64,000 nt of DNA from Agrobacterium genomosp. 13 str. CFBP 6927. Lineage in GTDB: Bacteria; Pseudomonadota; Alphaproteobacteria; Rhizobiales; Rhizobiaceae. This document shows, piece after piece, positions 1 through 10,980 of this stretch. A program made the translations under genes and the position numbers. The stretch lies in the NCBI GenBank assembly GCA_900012615.1, contig LT009757.1, positions 535,027-599,026 on the forward strand, given 5' to 3'. The notes beneath the pieces were generated by a model. The model had not been told where the DNA came from. It was given only the letters and a program-made list of their open reading frames with translations, and did no database searches. Position 1 is the stretch's first letter. Every line of letters begins with the position of its first letter.

Positions 1-274
1 CGGGCGCCACCAGAAGCGCACCCTTGATCCTGCTGGCTATGGGTCGCGACGCCATGTTCGCGACCAGCAGGCAACCGAGACTGTGAGCGACAATATAGGC
101 GCTTTCAGTTGTGGCAAGCGCCGCTTCGAGGCGACCGAGCCAGTCTGCAAGAACCGGGCACTCCCAATTCTCCTGATCGACCAGCCGCGCCTCAGGATCA
201 TCCAACAGCCAATGTCTCTGCCAATGTCCCTCGTCCGAACCATTGAGACCGGGGACAATCAAGGTGGTACACAT
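1..274 (-). CDS. RBBP9/YdeN-family serine hydrolase, N-terminal part (cut by window edge)
   Basis: Reading the minus strand from the ATG at 274 gives 91 codons with no stop before the left edge. The protein begins MCTTLIVPGLNGSDEGHWQ and reaches AHSLGC near residue 65. The G-x-N-G-S-x-x-x-H-W start followed by an H-S-L-G-C nucleophile elbow is typical of the small alpha/beta hydrolases of the RBBP9/YdeN family (about 180-190 residues), whose physiological substrates are mostly unknown. A GGAG ribosome binding site lies five bases upstream of the ATG. The Asp and His of the triad would lie outside the window. It is divergent from the SsuD-like gene at 673. The family call is firm; the substrate is unknown. 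Confidence 0.8.
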   Translation of the reverse strand, partial: MCTTLIVPGLNGSDEGHWQRHWLLDDPEARLVDQENWECPVLADWLGRLEAALATTESAYIVAHSLGCLLVANMASRPIASRIKGALLVAP

Positions 275-672
275 GCCTACTCCGTTGTTTGCGGGCGGTG
301 TGCGCCAAGAATGGTGACTTTCCCCATTTTAGTCGACTATTGCCTTGCTCAGCTTTTCCGACCTCAGGAAAAATCGAACCAGACAATGTCTCGTGAAAAG
401 AAAATGCTTTCTCTGTTGCCGGTTCAACGCCACTTAACGGGAATCATTTCCTCAAATATTTTCTATGGAAAATATGTGCATATTAAAGCGTGGACACGGA
501 AAGCTTTTCCTCTGCCTCACCCCAAAAGAAACGCCGCTGCTTGGCCCACCGGCCGTCGGTTTGCCATTCTCACGCGATCGGAGGCTCTCGCCTCCCGAAC
601 CTGAAATGGCGAAGGCCGAAGCCCGGCATCGTCATTTCACCGCGACATAAAACGAAAATACAGGCGGATAAT
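275..672. other. Divergent intergenic region with palindrome
   Basis: These 398 bases separate the left-edge hydrolase from the SsuD-like gene. I see no credible gene; the longer ORFs here lack ribosome binding sites and family resemblance. The region contains an AT-rich palindrome at 456-475, listed separately, and the purine-rich stretch AGGCGG just before the GTG start at 673. Confidence 0.6.
456..475. promoter_or_regulatory. Operator-like palindrome upstream of SsuD-like gene
   Basis: ATATTTTC, four bases, then GAAAATAT: two perfect 8-base arms centred at about 465, roughly 200 bases upstream of the SsuD-like start. A related site, 19 of 24 positions identical over 456-479, lies at 23163-23186 upstream of the second DszB-like gene. 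This suggests one regulator for both ends of the island. The regulator is not identified; CysB-type and LysR-type proteins are possibilities. Confidence 0.45.
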
Positions 673-1743
673 GTGAGCAGCACGAGCGAATTTCTCTGGT
701 ACATCCCCAATGATGTCAAACCCGGCCATCGCGGCGATGCCGTCAGCGAAAACCATAACAGCCTCGATACATTGACCAGCCACGCGACGGCGCTGGAAAA
801 CCATGGCTGGAAAGGCGCATTGCTTGGCACCGGCTGGGGCCGGCCAGATACGTTCACGGTGGCGGCAGCGCTTGCGGCGCGTACCACCACATTCGAGCCG
901 CTGATCGCCATTCGCCCCGGATACTGGAAGCCGGCAAATCTCGCATCCGCCGCCGCGACGCTCGACCAGCTTTCCGGTGGCCGGGTGCGGATCAATGTCG
1001 TCTCGGGTCGGGACGAGCTTGCAGCCTATGGCGATGAGGAAGGCGATCAGGCGCAGCGTTATGCGCGCACCAAAGAGTTCATGCGGCTGGTACGACGGCT
1101 CTGGACCGAGGAAGACGTGACTTTCGAGGGTGACCACTTCCGGGTCAGGAACTCCACCGTGTCACCGCGCATCAGAGAGCGCGCCGGCCGGCCGCATCCG
1201 AAGCTGTATTTCGGCGGTGCCTCCGAGGCCGCCGAGCAGGTCGCGGCAACCGAGGCCGATGTGCAGCTCTTCTGGGGCGAACCGCTTGCCGGCGTGGGCG
1301 AACGGATCGAGCGGCTCAAACATTTCAGCGAGACGCTTGGCCGCGACCTGCCGCCGCTGCAGTTCGGCCTGCGGATCACCACGCTGGTGCGCGAAACGAC
1401 AGCCGAGGCGTGGCGTGATGCGGAGGCGAAGGTCGCCGAAATGGCAGCAAACAACGGCGTGCGCTGGAATGACCATCTTCAGGGGGTGGCAGTCGGCCAG
1501 CGCCGGTTGCTGGACTTGCACAGGCAGAGTGATGTGCTGGACGACAATCTTTACACCGCGCCGGGCAAATTCGGCGGCGGCGGCGCCGCAACGACATGGC
1601 TGGTGGGTTCAGCGGAAGATGTTGCCGCATCGCTGCGCAAATACCGTGCGCTTGGCATCACCCATTTCGTGCTTTCAGACACGCCCTATCTTCAGGAGAT
1701 TGAACGGCAGGGCGACAAGCTTTTGCCGCTGCTCCAGAACTGA
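673..1743 (+). CDS. SsuD-like FMNH2-dependent alkanesulfonate monooxygenase
   Basis: The 356-residue product starts with a GTG preceded by AGGCGG. An upstream in-frame ATG at 490 would add 61 residues that do not look like the family. The N-terminus (EFLWYIPNDVKPGHRGD), the segment GWGRPDTFTVAAALAARTT and LSGGRVRINVVSGRDELAAYGD are characteristic of SsuD/MsuD proteins of the luciferase-like monooxygenase class. These use FMNH2 from a partner reductase and O2 to split alkanesulfonates into an aldehyde and sulfite in the cytoplasm. Length matches the family (about 360-380). It stands alone, convergent with the DszC-like gene at 1800. No SsuE-type reductase is adjacent. The family is near certain; the exact sulfonate is unknown. 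Confidence 0.85.
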   Translation: MSSTSEFLWYIPNDVKPGHRGDAVSENHNSLDTLTSHATALENHGWKGALLGTGWGRPDTFTVAAALAARTTTFEPLIAIRPGYWKPANLASAAATLDQLSGGRVRINVVSGRDELAAYGDEEGDQAQRYARTKEFMRLVRRLWTEEDVTFEGDHFRVRNSTVSPRIRERAGRPHPKLYFGGASEAAEQVAATEADVQLFWGEPLAGVGERIERLKHFSETLGRDLPPLQFGLRITTLVRETTAEAWRDAEAKVAEMAANNGVRWNDHLQGVAVGQRRLLDLHRQSDVLDDNLYTAPGKFGGGGAATTWLVGSAEDVAASLRKYRALGITHFVLSDTPYLQEIERQGDKLLPLLQN

Positions 1744-1799
1744 TGCGCGCGGCTTGGTCATGGGCGGCCTGCAAACAAAGCCGCCCATATGGTCGCCGG

Positions 1800-2975
1800 T
1801 CAGCCGCCGGCCGCCTTGATGCTCTGACGGCCGAGGATAGTTCGGATCATATGGCTCTGCGGCGCATGCGCCCTCGCCGTTATGGCGTCGCGATGATGGC
1901 GCTCAAGGTTGTAATCCCGGCGAAGGCCGCGATTGCCGCCAAGCTCCAGCGCCAGATCCGTCACCGCCACCGCATTGTCGATCACCACATGACGGACAGC
2001 CAGTGCATCCGTTCCCACCCTTTCTCCCGCATCGATATCGCGGGCGACGGAGAGAAGCAGACGCCGGTTCGCCGCAAGCAGAACCTCGATCTGGCCGAGA
2101 CCTTCCTGAATGCGCGGAATGGAGGATAGCGGCGCACCGAGGCTGGCCGGGACATGGCCCGTGAGGTGCCGCAACAAGGCGTCACGCGCCGAAAGCGCAA
2201 CACCGTGATAGACGGAAGCCAAAAGCACGAAGAAATTATAACCGTCGGCCTCATCGCGTCGCAGCGGCTCGTCCGCCGGCTGTTCGGCAACCAGATCGGC
2301 AAGCGGCACCCTTACCTCCTCAAGCACCAGATCGTCGCTTGCGGTCGCATACATGCCGGTCGCTTCCCATGCCTTTTCCTGCGTGATACCAGGTGCATCA
2401 AGCGGGACCAGAAGCTGGATGAGGCGCGGCTTCTCCTCTGTCGTCAGAGCAAGCACGATCGCCCATTTCAACCCCGGCAGGCCAGTGACGAAGCTCTTGC
2501 GGCCATTGACCACCCAGACATCACCCTCTATCCGCGCCGTCGTTTCCGGCAGGCCGCCATGGGCCGGCGAACCGATCCCCGGCTCCGCCTGTGCATTGTT
2601 CAGAAGCGCCGGCTCGCTATTATTGGCGGCCAGCACCTTTGCCGCGAGAGCTGCTGGCCACTTGCCGCGCCGGATCGCGGCGTGGACGCTGTAATGCATG
2701 GCAAGGATGAGGGCGGTCGACGGGTCGCCCTTGGCGATGGCCGCAATGACGGCATGGGCCGTTTCCATACCCTCTCCCGAGCCGCCATCCTTTTCAGCCG
2801 TCACCAGTCCGAGCAGTCCCGACTTGAAAAGCGCCTCGAAATTGGCGGCGGCGAATTCGCCGCTTTTGTCATGGTCCGCCGCGGTCAGGCTGAAATCGTC
2901 GGCAAGGGCGGCTGCGATGCCAACGGGGTTTGAGGGCTGCTCCGGGCGGGGAATGGCCGATAATGCGCCACTCAT
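1800..2975 (-). CDS. Acyl-CoA dehydrogenase-fold flavin monooxygenase, DszC/SfnB-like
   Basis: 391 residues with the acyl-CoA dehydrogenase layout: helical N-domain to about residue 120, beta domain about 120-230 (INGR-like segment VVNGRKSFVTGLP), helical C-domain with a GGNRGLRRDYNLERHHRD end. Proteins of this fold that sit with luciferase-like monooxygenases are usually FMNH2-dependent S- or N-oxygenases such as DszC (dibenzothiophene to sulfone) or SfnB rather than true dehydrogenases. Its ATG overlaps the stop of the DszB-like gene (ATGA, 2972-2975), implying translational coupling, so a role in the same sulfur pathway is likely. The fold is certain; oxygenase rather than dehydrogenase activity is inferred from context. 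Confidence 0.75.
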   Translation of the reverse strand: MSGALSAIPRPEQPSNPVGIAAALADDFSLTAADHDKSGEFAAANFEALFKSGLLGLVTAEKDGGSGEGMETAHAVIAAIAKGDPSTALILAMHYSVHAAIRRGKWPAALAAKVLAANNSEPALLNNAQAEPGIGSPAHGGLPETTARIEGDVWVVNGRKSFVTGLPGLKWAIVLALTTEEKPRLIQLLVPLDAPGITQEKAWEATGMYATASDDLVLEEVRVPLADLVAEQPADEPLRRDEADGYNFFVLLASVYHGVALSARDALLRHLTGHVPASLGAPLSSIPRIQEGLGQIEVLLAANRRLLLSVARDIDAGERVGTDALAVRHVVIDNAVAVTDLALELGGNRGLRRDYNLERHHRDAITARAHAPQSHMIRTILGRQSIKAAGG

Positions 2976-4003
2976 GCAACCGCCCTTTCATTTGCCGTGA
3001 CAAAACGGTTATCGATCCACGCATCGAGATCGAAGTCATTTTCAAGGAAGCCCCATTGATGCAGGAAATCCTTGTAATGGCCGACAGCGGCGACGAGCTC
3101 CGCATCGAGGCCGAGGCCAAGATGGCGGTGAACATCCGGCCCGTTGGCGGCCAGAACCTGCTCTTCAGTCGCACCCGCCTCGCGCGCGATGAAACGGCGG
3201 GTTTCTTCCGGATGCTGTTCGGCCCAGAGTGAGGCCCTGGCGATTGAACCAACCAGCCGCTCCACCAGATCGGGGCGCTCATCGGCAAGCCGTCCGTCAA
3301 CCGTCAGCACGCGCGGAGAACCGGAATTGATGCGGATTTTCGGGTCGGGGTGAAAACCGAACTCGGCCACCTGCACCGCACCGATCAGGTTCGCGGCGGC
3401 AATACCGGCCGTTCCCTTCACGAAAATCGCATCGACCTCACCCCGCAGCAGTGCGATAATTTCCTCACCGAAGGACTGCCGGCGCTTCAGGCCGAACAGC
3501 GATGGCCCTTCCTGCGAGGCCAGCACCGAATCCTTGATGACGATATCCTTGAGCTCCACATCCTCGACCTTCAGCCCTTCCAGCGAAAGCGCCGAAACGA
3601 TGCCCTTCAGCGCCGTCGCGCGCATGAAATCGACGATGCCTTCCGGTCTGCTCGGCACGCCGAAACGGCGGCCGACAAGATCGGCAAGCGAGCGGATACC
3701 GGTTTCCGGCAGGGTGATGATTGCCTGAAACTCATCCGTCCAGGTCACCCCGATAAGGCGCGTATTGCGCCCCTCCGAACGGGCTCGAATGGGCGGCACA
3801 TTGCCGCCATGGCGGAAGGACCATTCCAGCGTGTGGTTGAAATGGCTCTGCCGGACGGAACGGTCAGGCGAATCGATGATGGATTTCAACGCTATGCCGA
3901 CCTCCTCGAAGGTCTGCTCGAGATAACCGAGCTGTGCCGCCAGCCCCACCGGCGTGGGCACCGGGCAGCGTGTGTACCAGATTTCAGAAAGTGTCGTGCT
4001 CAT
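2972..4003 (-). CDS. DszB-like desulfinase
   Basis: 343 residues with the periplasmic-binding-protein fold of the NMT1/SsuA group but no signal peptide, so probably a cytoplasmic enzyme. Rhodococcus DszB hydrolyses an aromatic sulfinate to a phenol and sulfite with, as I recall, Cys27, His60 and Arg70. Here Cys13 lies in YTRCPVPTP (DszB: YSNCPVPNA), and His54 and Arg64 lie in SHFNHTLEWSFRHGG with the same ten-residue spacing as in DszB. The GGNVPP, TRLIGVT, DLVGRRFGVP and DVELKDI segments also correspond. It sits between a binding-protein gene (68 bases upstream) and the coupled DszC-like gene. Most likely it releases sulfite from a sulfinate made by the neighbouring monooxygenases. The real substrate is unknown, and a cytoplasmic binding role is the alternative. 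Confidence 0.75.
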   Translation of the reverse strand: MSTTLSEIWYTRCPVPTPVGLAAQLGYLEQTFEEVGIALKSIIDSPDRSVRQSHFNHTLEWSFRHGGNVPPIRARSEGRNTRLIGVTWTDEFQAIITLPETGIRSLADLVGRRFGVPSRPEGIVDFMRATALKGIVSALSLEGLKVEDVELKDIVIKDSVLASQEGPSLFGLKRRQSFGEEIIALLRGEVDAIFVKGTAGIAAANLIGAVQVAEFGFHPDPKIRINSGSPRVLTVDGRLADERPDLVERLVGSIARASLWAEQHPEETRRFIAREAGATEEQVLAANGPDVHRHLGLGLDAELVAAVGHYKDFLHQWGFLENDFDLDAWIDNRFVTANERAVA

Positions 4004-4071
4004 GGCTTTGGCCTCGATGAAAGGGAAAGGTCCCGGCCCGCACCAAAGGGCGAGCCGGTCTGGCGAGACGA

Positions 4072-5679
4072 TCAGGATGCGGCGATATGCGCGAAGGCGA
4101 GGCTTCCCGCCACACCCTCCGCGCCGATGGTGTGATCGGCAATGCGCTTGTTGTAGATGGTGATCTCCGGTGCTGCGACGATATCGATTGCCGGCACATC
4201 ATCGACGAGAATCTGCTGGATTTCCTTCCATTGCGCGACGCGCCTGTCCGGATCGATCTCGATGGCGGCGGCCTCCAGCAGTGCATCCACCTTCGGATTG
4301 CTATAGGCAGCGCCATTGGAGAAGGGCACGCCCTTCTTGAAGTTCTTCGACCAGTAAAGCCGCTGCACGCCGACGGTCGGATCGAAGAGATTGCTCATGC
4401 CCTCATAGGCAAAATCGAAATCGCGATCCGTGTAGATGCGTTTGGTATAGGTGGCGAAATCCTGCGTCCGCACCGTCACATCCACGCCGACCTTCGCCAG
4501 CGCCTGACGAATATAGTCCGCACCGCGCGGATAGGCCTCGGTGCTCGGCACATAGTCCAGATTGAGCTTGAAACGGATGCCATCCGCACCGCGCTTGTAT
4601 CCGGCCTCATCCAGCAGCGCTTCGGCGGCCTTCAGATCGATCGGATAGGTCTTCAGATCGTCCACGAACCATTTCGTCAGCTTCGGATTGATCGGCCCGG
4701 TAATCGTCGCGCCATAACCGAAATTGACGGTGTTGAAGATGACGTTGCGGTCAATCACATGCGCGAAGGCACGGCGGACGCGAACATCCTTGAACACGTC
4801 CTTTTCGAGGTTGAATTCCACGCGGCTGATCGAATTGGTATATTGATAGCCGTTGGTCTCGAAGCCAAGGCTCGGCAGTTCCTTCAGCCGGTCGAGATCG
4901 CTATAGGCGACCGGCGTGCTGGGCGCGAGATCGATCTCGCCGGTTTCGATGGCAATAGCGCGAGCCGAAGCGTCCGGAATGAAGCGGACGATGAGCTTGT
5001 CGAGATAGGGGCGCGGCGCATCCCAATAATTGGCATTGCGCTCAAAAACGATATGGCTGCCGCGCACCCATTCCTTGAACTTGAACGGGCCGGTGCCGAT
5101 GGGTGCGAGATTGACCGGATTTTCGGTCACCTTCGTACCCTCGTAGAGATGTTTCGGCACGATGGGCGTTTCGGCGGCGGCGAGCGCCGTGATCAGATAG
5201 GGCGCTGGTTTGGAAAGAACCAGAACCGCCGTCAGTTCGTCCGGCGTCTCGACAGCAGTGAGGTTCAGGAATGTATTGCGGCCGCGCGGATGCACTTCCT
5301 TGATGGCATTGATGGAGAAAGCCACGTCGGCGGATGTGAAAGGCTTGCCGTCATGCCACTTCACGCCGGGCCTCAGATTGAAGGTGTAACGCAGACCATC
5401 CGCGCTCACATTCCATGATTTGGCCAGCAGCGGCTTGGGATTGAGGTCAAAATCATAGGTCAGCAGCCCTTCGGTGACCTTGGGCGATATATAGACGGAA
5501 TTATAGGCTGTGTGTGCGATCGTCGTCAGTACCGGCGGCTCCGATGAGATGAGCAGGGTGGCCGTGCCACCGCTTGCCGGCTCCGCCGCGTTGAGCTTCA
5601 GCCCCGGCAACGACACCACGCCAAGCGCCACGGACGCCAGCAGAAATCCACGCCGCGTCGTCTGGTTGAAAATAGTCAT
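4072..5679 (-). CDS. ABC transporter substrate-binding protein, family 5 (peptide-type)
   Basis: 535 residues from the ATG at 5679, which follows AAGGAGAGGG; an upstream ATG at 5787 would place 36 unrelated residues before the signal. The N-terminus TTRRGFLLASVAL is a classic twin-arginine signal, so the protein is probably exported folded to the periplasm. The mature part is a DppA/OppA-type SBP_bac_5 domain (RYTFNLRPGVKWHDGKPFTSADVAFS; later YWDAPRPYLDKLI). It is first in a leftward operon with the DszB-like and DszC-like genes and divergent from the permease-ATPase operon at 5949-9838, whose binding protein it presumably is. It is clearly paralogous to the binding proteins at 14643 and 17059. 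The substrate is unknown, probably a sulfur-containing molecule by context. Confidence 0.9.
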   Translation of the reverse strand: MTIFNQTTRRGFLLASVALGVVSLPGLKLNAAEPASGGTATLLISSEPPVLTTIAHTAYNSVYISPKVTEGLLTYDFDLNPKPLLAKSWNVSADGLRYTFNLRPGVKWHDGKPFTSADVAFSINAIKEVHPRGRNTFLNLTAVETPDELTAVLVLSKPAPYLITALAAAETPIVPKHLYEGTKVTENPVNLAPIGTGPFKFKEWVRGSHIVFERNANYWDAPRPYLDKLIVRFIPDASARAIAIETGEIDLAPSTPVAYSDLDRLKELPSLGFETNGYQYTNSISRVEFNLEKDVFKDVRVRRAFAHVIDRNVIFNTVNFGYGATITGPINPKLTKWFVDDLKTYPIDLKAAEALLDEAGYKRGADGIRFKLNLDYVPSTEAYPRGADYIRQALAKVGVDVTVRTQDFATYTKRIYTDRDFDFAYEGMSNLFDPTVGVQRLYWSKNFKKGVPFSNGAAYSNPKVDALLEAAAIEIDPDRRVAQWKEIQQILVDDVPAIDIVAAPEITIYNKRIADHTIGAEGVAGSLAFAHIAAS

Positions 5680-5948
5680 GCGATACCCTCTCCTTGATTG
5701 AACCGGCGAAAAACCGGCAAACTGAACGGCCGCGCTTAGGAAGAAGTTTGTTCCGCAGACGAGAGCGAGCTTGGCATGAAGAACCAACCATTCTCATAAA
5801 CAGGAATTATCTTTTCTTTATGGCGCATATTTCCGTAAATTTCAGAAAATAATTCTATTACTCTTTGACAAATTCCATAAAATTAGTCAACTAATACCAG
5901 CGCCTTCAGGGGCCGATTTCATATTTCCACGCTTACGGACTGGAGCCG
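5680..5948. promoter_or_regulatory. Divergent promoter region of the transporter/desulfinase operons
   Basis: The AT-rich 269 bases separate the leftward binding-protein operon from the rightward permease operon. A TTGACA hexamer at 5865-5870 is a possible -35 box for the rightward operon, without a convincing -10. The stretch 5826-5853 carries TATTTCC and TCAGAAAATA pieces loosely resembling, on the minus strand, the two halves of the palindrome at 456-475. Confidence 0.35.
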
Positions 5949-6938
5949 ATGTCGAATTCGAAAAGGATTTTATCGCAGGCAAGGCGGGTTGCCATTCAGG
6001 CCATTCCGACGGTTCTCGGTATCGTCATCCTGAACTTCTTCCTGCTGCAGCTGGCGCCCGGCGATGCCGCCGATGTGCTGGCCGCGGAAGCGGGTTCAGC
6101 GACCGTCGAGACCATGGCCGAAATCCGCAACCGCTTTGGGCTGGATCTGCCCGTCGTGCATCAGCTGATGAACTATCTCGGCAATCTCGCGCAATTCAGC
6201 CTTGGCTTTTCGCCGCGTTACGGCATGCCGGTGGCAGACCTCATCGGCCAGCGTCTGCCCGGCACACTCGCCCTGATGGGCGCGGCACTCGGCATTGCGA
6301 TTTTCGTCGGCGTGTTTCTCGGCTCGATCATGGCGCTTTTCTCCGGCAAGCTGCCGGACCGGATCATTTCCATCGGCTCGCTGATCTTTTATTCCGTACC
6401 GGGTTTCTGGATCGGCCTGATGTTGATCCTGACCTTCTCAGTGAAGCTCGGCTGGCTTCCCTCGGGCGGCGACAGCACCATCGGCAGCAGCCTCACCGGT
6501 CTCGACGCCCTGCTGGACAGGCTGCGTTATATCGTTCTCCCTGCCCTTTCGCTGGCGCTTTATTTTCTGGCCATCTACGCTCGCCTTACCCGCGCGGCGA
6601 TGCTGGAAGTGAAATCCCAGGACTATGTGCGCACGGCGCGCGCCAAGGGCGTCTCTCCGCTCCGGCTCACGACGCGCCATATCCTGCGCAATGCGCTCAT
6701 CCCAATCACCACTATGGCCGGCATGCATATCGGCGGCCTGCTCGGCGGCGCTGTCGTGGTCGAAACGGTCTTCAGCTGGCCGGGCCTTGGCCGTCTCGCT
6801 TTCGAAGCCGTCATGGCGCGGGATTTCAGCGTGCTGCTCGGCATTCTGCTTCTCTCCTCCCTCGTCGTCATCATCGTCAATGCAGCCGTGGACCTGTTGC
6901 AGGCATGGCTTGACCCCCGCATCGGAGAAAGCCGATGA
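5949..6938 (+). CDS. ABC transporter permease, DppB-type
   Basis: 329 residues with about six membrane segments and the typical DppB/OppB arrangement: first helix near residues 12-32, a periplasmic loop with RFGLDLPVVHQLMNYLGNLAQFSLGFS, and the cytoplasmic EAA-like loop ARTARAKGVSPLRLTTRHILRNALIP near 220-245. It forms the first half of the translocation pore for a peptide-type substrate. GGAG precedes the ATG. Its stop overlaps the start of the next permease by four bases (6935-6938), showing tight operon structure. Family certain; substrate inferred from the surrounding sulfur genes. Confidence 0.92.
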   Translation: MSNSKRILSQARRVAIQAIPTVLGIVILNFFLLQLAPGDAADVLAAEAGSATVETMAEIRNRFGLDLPVVHQLMNYLGNLAQFSLGFSPRYGMPVADLIGQRLPGTLALMGAALGIAIFVGVFLGSIMALFSGKLPDRIISIGSLIFYSVPGFWIGLMLILTFSVKLGWLPSGGDSTIGSSLTGLDALLDRLRYIVLPALSLALYFLAIYARLTRAAMLEVKSQDYVRTARAKGVSPLRLTTRHILRNALIPITTMAGMHIGGLLGGAVVVETVFSWPGLGRLAFEAVMARDFSVLLGILLLSSLVVIIVNAAVDLLQAWLDPRIGESR

Positions 6939-7926
6939 ATTCATCTCAGACCACCGCTGTCCTCGGCGCAGCCGAACTCAGCGCCGAAGACAACAATCCC
7001 AAACCGAAGAAACCGGAAGAAAAAGTCTGGCCCTATATCCATGCGCCGGATGCGCTTTCGGCCCGTTCCGTCTCCGTGCCACGGCGCGGCCTGCGGCGGG
7101 AACTGAAAATCTTCCTCACCAATCCCAACGCCATCGTCGGGTTGCTGTTTCTCGCAACCGTCATCGTCACCGCACTGATCGCCCCCTTGATCTATCCCGG
7201 CGACCCTCTGGAAATGGTGGCCCGCCCGTTCCTGTGGCCCGGCCAGAATGCCGCCTATCCGCTCGGAACAGATTCCATGGGCCGGGATGTTCTGGCCGGC
7301 ATCGTGCATGGCGCACGCATCTCGCTCACCGTCGGGGTCGTCGCGACGCTGATCGGGCTCACGATCGGCATCGCGGTTGGCGCTTTCGCCGGTTATTTCG
7401 GCGGCGTCATTGACGATATCCTCGTGAAGCTGATCGAAATTTTCCAGACCCTGCCGAATTTCGTGCTCTTGGTGGTGCTCGTCGCCATCGCCCAGCCATC
7501 CGTCACCACGGTCACGTCAGCAATCGGCATTATCACCTGGCCGCTCGTTGCACGTCTTACCCGTGCGGAATTCCGCGCCATCCGCGAAAAAGACTATGTG
7601 CTCGCCGCCCGGAGCCTCGGTTACGGCCATGCGCGCATCGTCTTTCAGGAAATTCTGCCCAATGCCCTGCCCCCGATCATCGTGACCTCCTCGGTCATGG
7701 TGGCGGGTGCGATCCTCATGGAGGCGGCACTGTCCTTCATGGGGCTTGGCGATCCCAACCGTGTCTCATGGGGATCGATGATCGGTTCGGGTCGCGATGT
7801 CATCCGCACCGCATGGTATCTGACCGCCCTTCCCGGCCTTGCCATCGTCTTCACCGTCATTTCGCTGAACCTTATCAGCGATGGTCTCAACGATGCGCTC
7901 AACCCCCGTTTTTCGGAGGAACGCCG

Positions 7927-7930
<4 letters not shown>
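6935..7930 (+). CDS. ABC transporter permease, DppC-type
   Basis: 331 residues. A long N-terminal cytoplasmic extension of about 60 residues precedes the OppC_N-type segment (LRRELKIFLTNPNAIVGLLF), followed by the HPLGTDSMGRDV-like motif (YPLGTDSMGRDVLAGIVHGAR) found in DppC/OppC proteins and the EAA loop (VLAARSLGYGHARIVFQEILPN). It pairs with the preceding DppB-type permease to form the membrane channel. It is coupled by ATGA overlaps at both ends (6935-6938 and 7927-7930). Assignment as the C-type permease is firm. Confidence 0.92.
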
Positions 7931-9838
<1,908 letters not shown>

Positions 9839-9856
9839 ACTGAAGGAGCAACCATA

Positions 9857-10912
9857 ATGGTCGACTATCGCTATCTCGGACGCAGCGCGCTGAAAGTTTC
9901 ACCGCTGAGCCTCGGCACGATGATGTTCGGAGGCCCGACGCCGGATGACGTGGCCTTCCGCATCATCGACAAGGCGCGTGAGCAGGGTATCAATTTCATC
10001 GACACGGCCGATGTCTATCACGACGGCAAGTCCGAAGAGGTCGTCGGTCGCGGCATCAAGTCCAGCCGCGATCACTGGGTGCTGGCGACGAAATTCGTCA
10101 ATTCCCACACCAAGGGTCCGAACCTCGGCGGCCATTCGCGCAAATGGGTGATTGAGACCGTGGAAAATTCGCTGCGCCGCCTCAACACCGATTATATCGA
10201 CATTCTCTATTTCCACCGCGCCGTCTTCGATGCGCCGCTGGAAGAGCCGGTGCGCGCCATCGCCGATCTCATCCGCGCCGGCAAGCTGCGCTATTTCGGC
10301 GTGTCGAACTTCCGTGGCTGGCGTATCGCCGAAATTTCGCATCTGGCCGACCAGCTCGGCATCGACCGGCCCATTGCCAGCCAGCCGCTCTACAATATCG
10401 TCAACCGCACCGCCGAAGCCGAGCAGCTGCCGGCGGCCAATCATTATGGCCTTGGCGTGGTCTCCTATTCGCCGCTCGCACGCGGTGTGCTGACCGGCAA
10501 ATATCAGCCGGGCGAACAGCCGGGCGCCGATACCCGTGTCGGCCGTGGCGACAAGCGCGTTCTGGAAACGGAATGGCGTCCGGAATCGGTCGAAATCGCC
10601 CAGAAGGTCGCAGCCCATGCCGCTTCGAAGGGTGTTTCGGCGGCGGATTTCGCGCTCGCCTGGGTGCTGAACAACAGGTTCGTCACCGCCGCCATCACCG
10701 GCCCGCGCACCGAAGAGCACTGGGACGGCTATATTCGCGCGCTCGATGTGAAGATCGATGCGGAAGATGAAGCGCTGGTCGACAGCCTCGTTACCACCGG
10801 CCATCCCTCGACAGCCGGCTTCAACGATCCGAGCCATCCCGTCGAAGGCCGCGTGCCGCGCAATCTCGAATCCGCACACCGCCCGGCGCTCAAGCCGCGC
10901 GCGGTCGCCTGA
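9857..10912 (+). CDS. Aldo/keto reductase
   Basis: 351 residues with the aldo/keto reductase barrel. The catalytic tetrad is readable: Asp49 and Tyr54 in DTADVYHDG, Lys79 in LATKFV, His120 in DILYFHRAV. A GPRTEEHW segment near the end fits the NADPH-binding site. AAGGAG lies just upstream of the ATG, 18 bases after the ATPase gene, so it is in the transporter operon. It could reduce an aldehyde or ketone released when a neighbouring monooxygenase cleaves a C-S bond; that role is inferred. Family certain, substrate unknown. Confidence 0.88.
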   Translation: MVDYRYLGRSALKVSPLSLGTMMFGGPTPDDVAFRIIDKAREQGINFIDTADVYHDGKSEEVVGRGIKSSRDHWVLATKFVNSHTKGPNLGGHSRKWVIETVENSLRRLNTDYIDILYFHRAVFDAPLEEPVRAIADLIRAGKLRYFGVSNFRGWRIAEISHLADQLGIDRPIASQPLYNIVNRTAEAEQLPAANHYGLGVVSYSPLARGVLTGKYQPGEQPGADTRVGRGDKRVLETEWRPESVEIAQKVAAHAASKGVSAADFALAWVLNNRFVTAAITGPRTEEHWDGYIRALDVKIDAEDEALVDSLVTTGHPSTAGFNDPSHPVEGRVPRNLESAHRPALKPRAVA

Positions 10913-10980
10913 TCGTCCAGAAGACCATGCCTGCGGCGCGCCGTGCCGTGGGCCCTCACATCCGCTCAGGGAAAACCGCA

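Noticed and set aside
490..672. Longer N-terminus for the SsuD-like protein
   Set aside because: The 61 extra residues have no family resemblance and no ribosome binding site; the GTG at 673 gives the standard SsuD start.
2972..4003. Calling the DszB-like gene an ABC sulfonate-binding protein
   Set aside because: There is no signal peptide, it overlaps an oxygenase gene, and the Cys/His/Arg set matches DszB; binding protein is kept only as an alternative.
4087..5418. 443-residue plus-strand ORF
   Set aside because: It is antisense to the binding-protein gene at 4072-5679, whose signal peptide and domain are clear; the composition is that of a GC-rich shadow frame.
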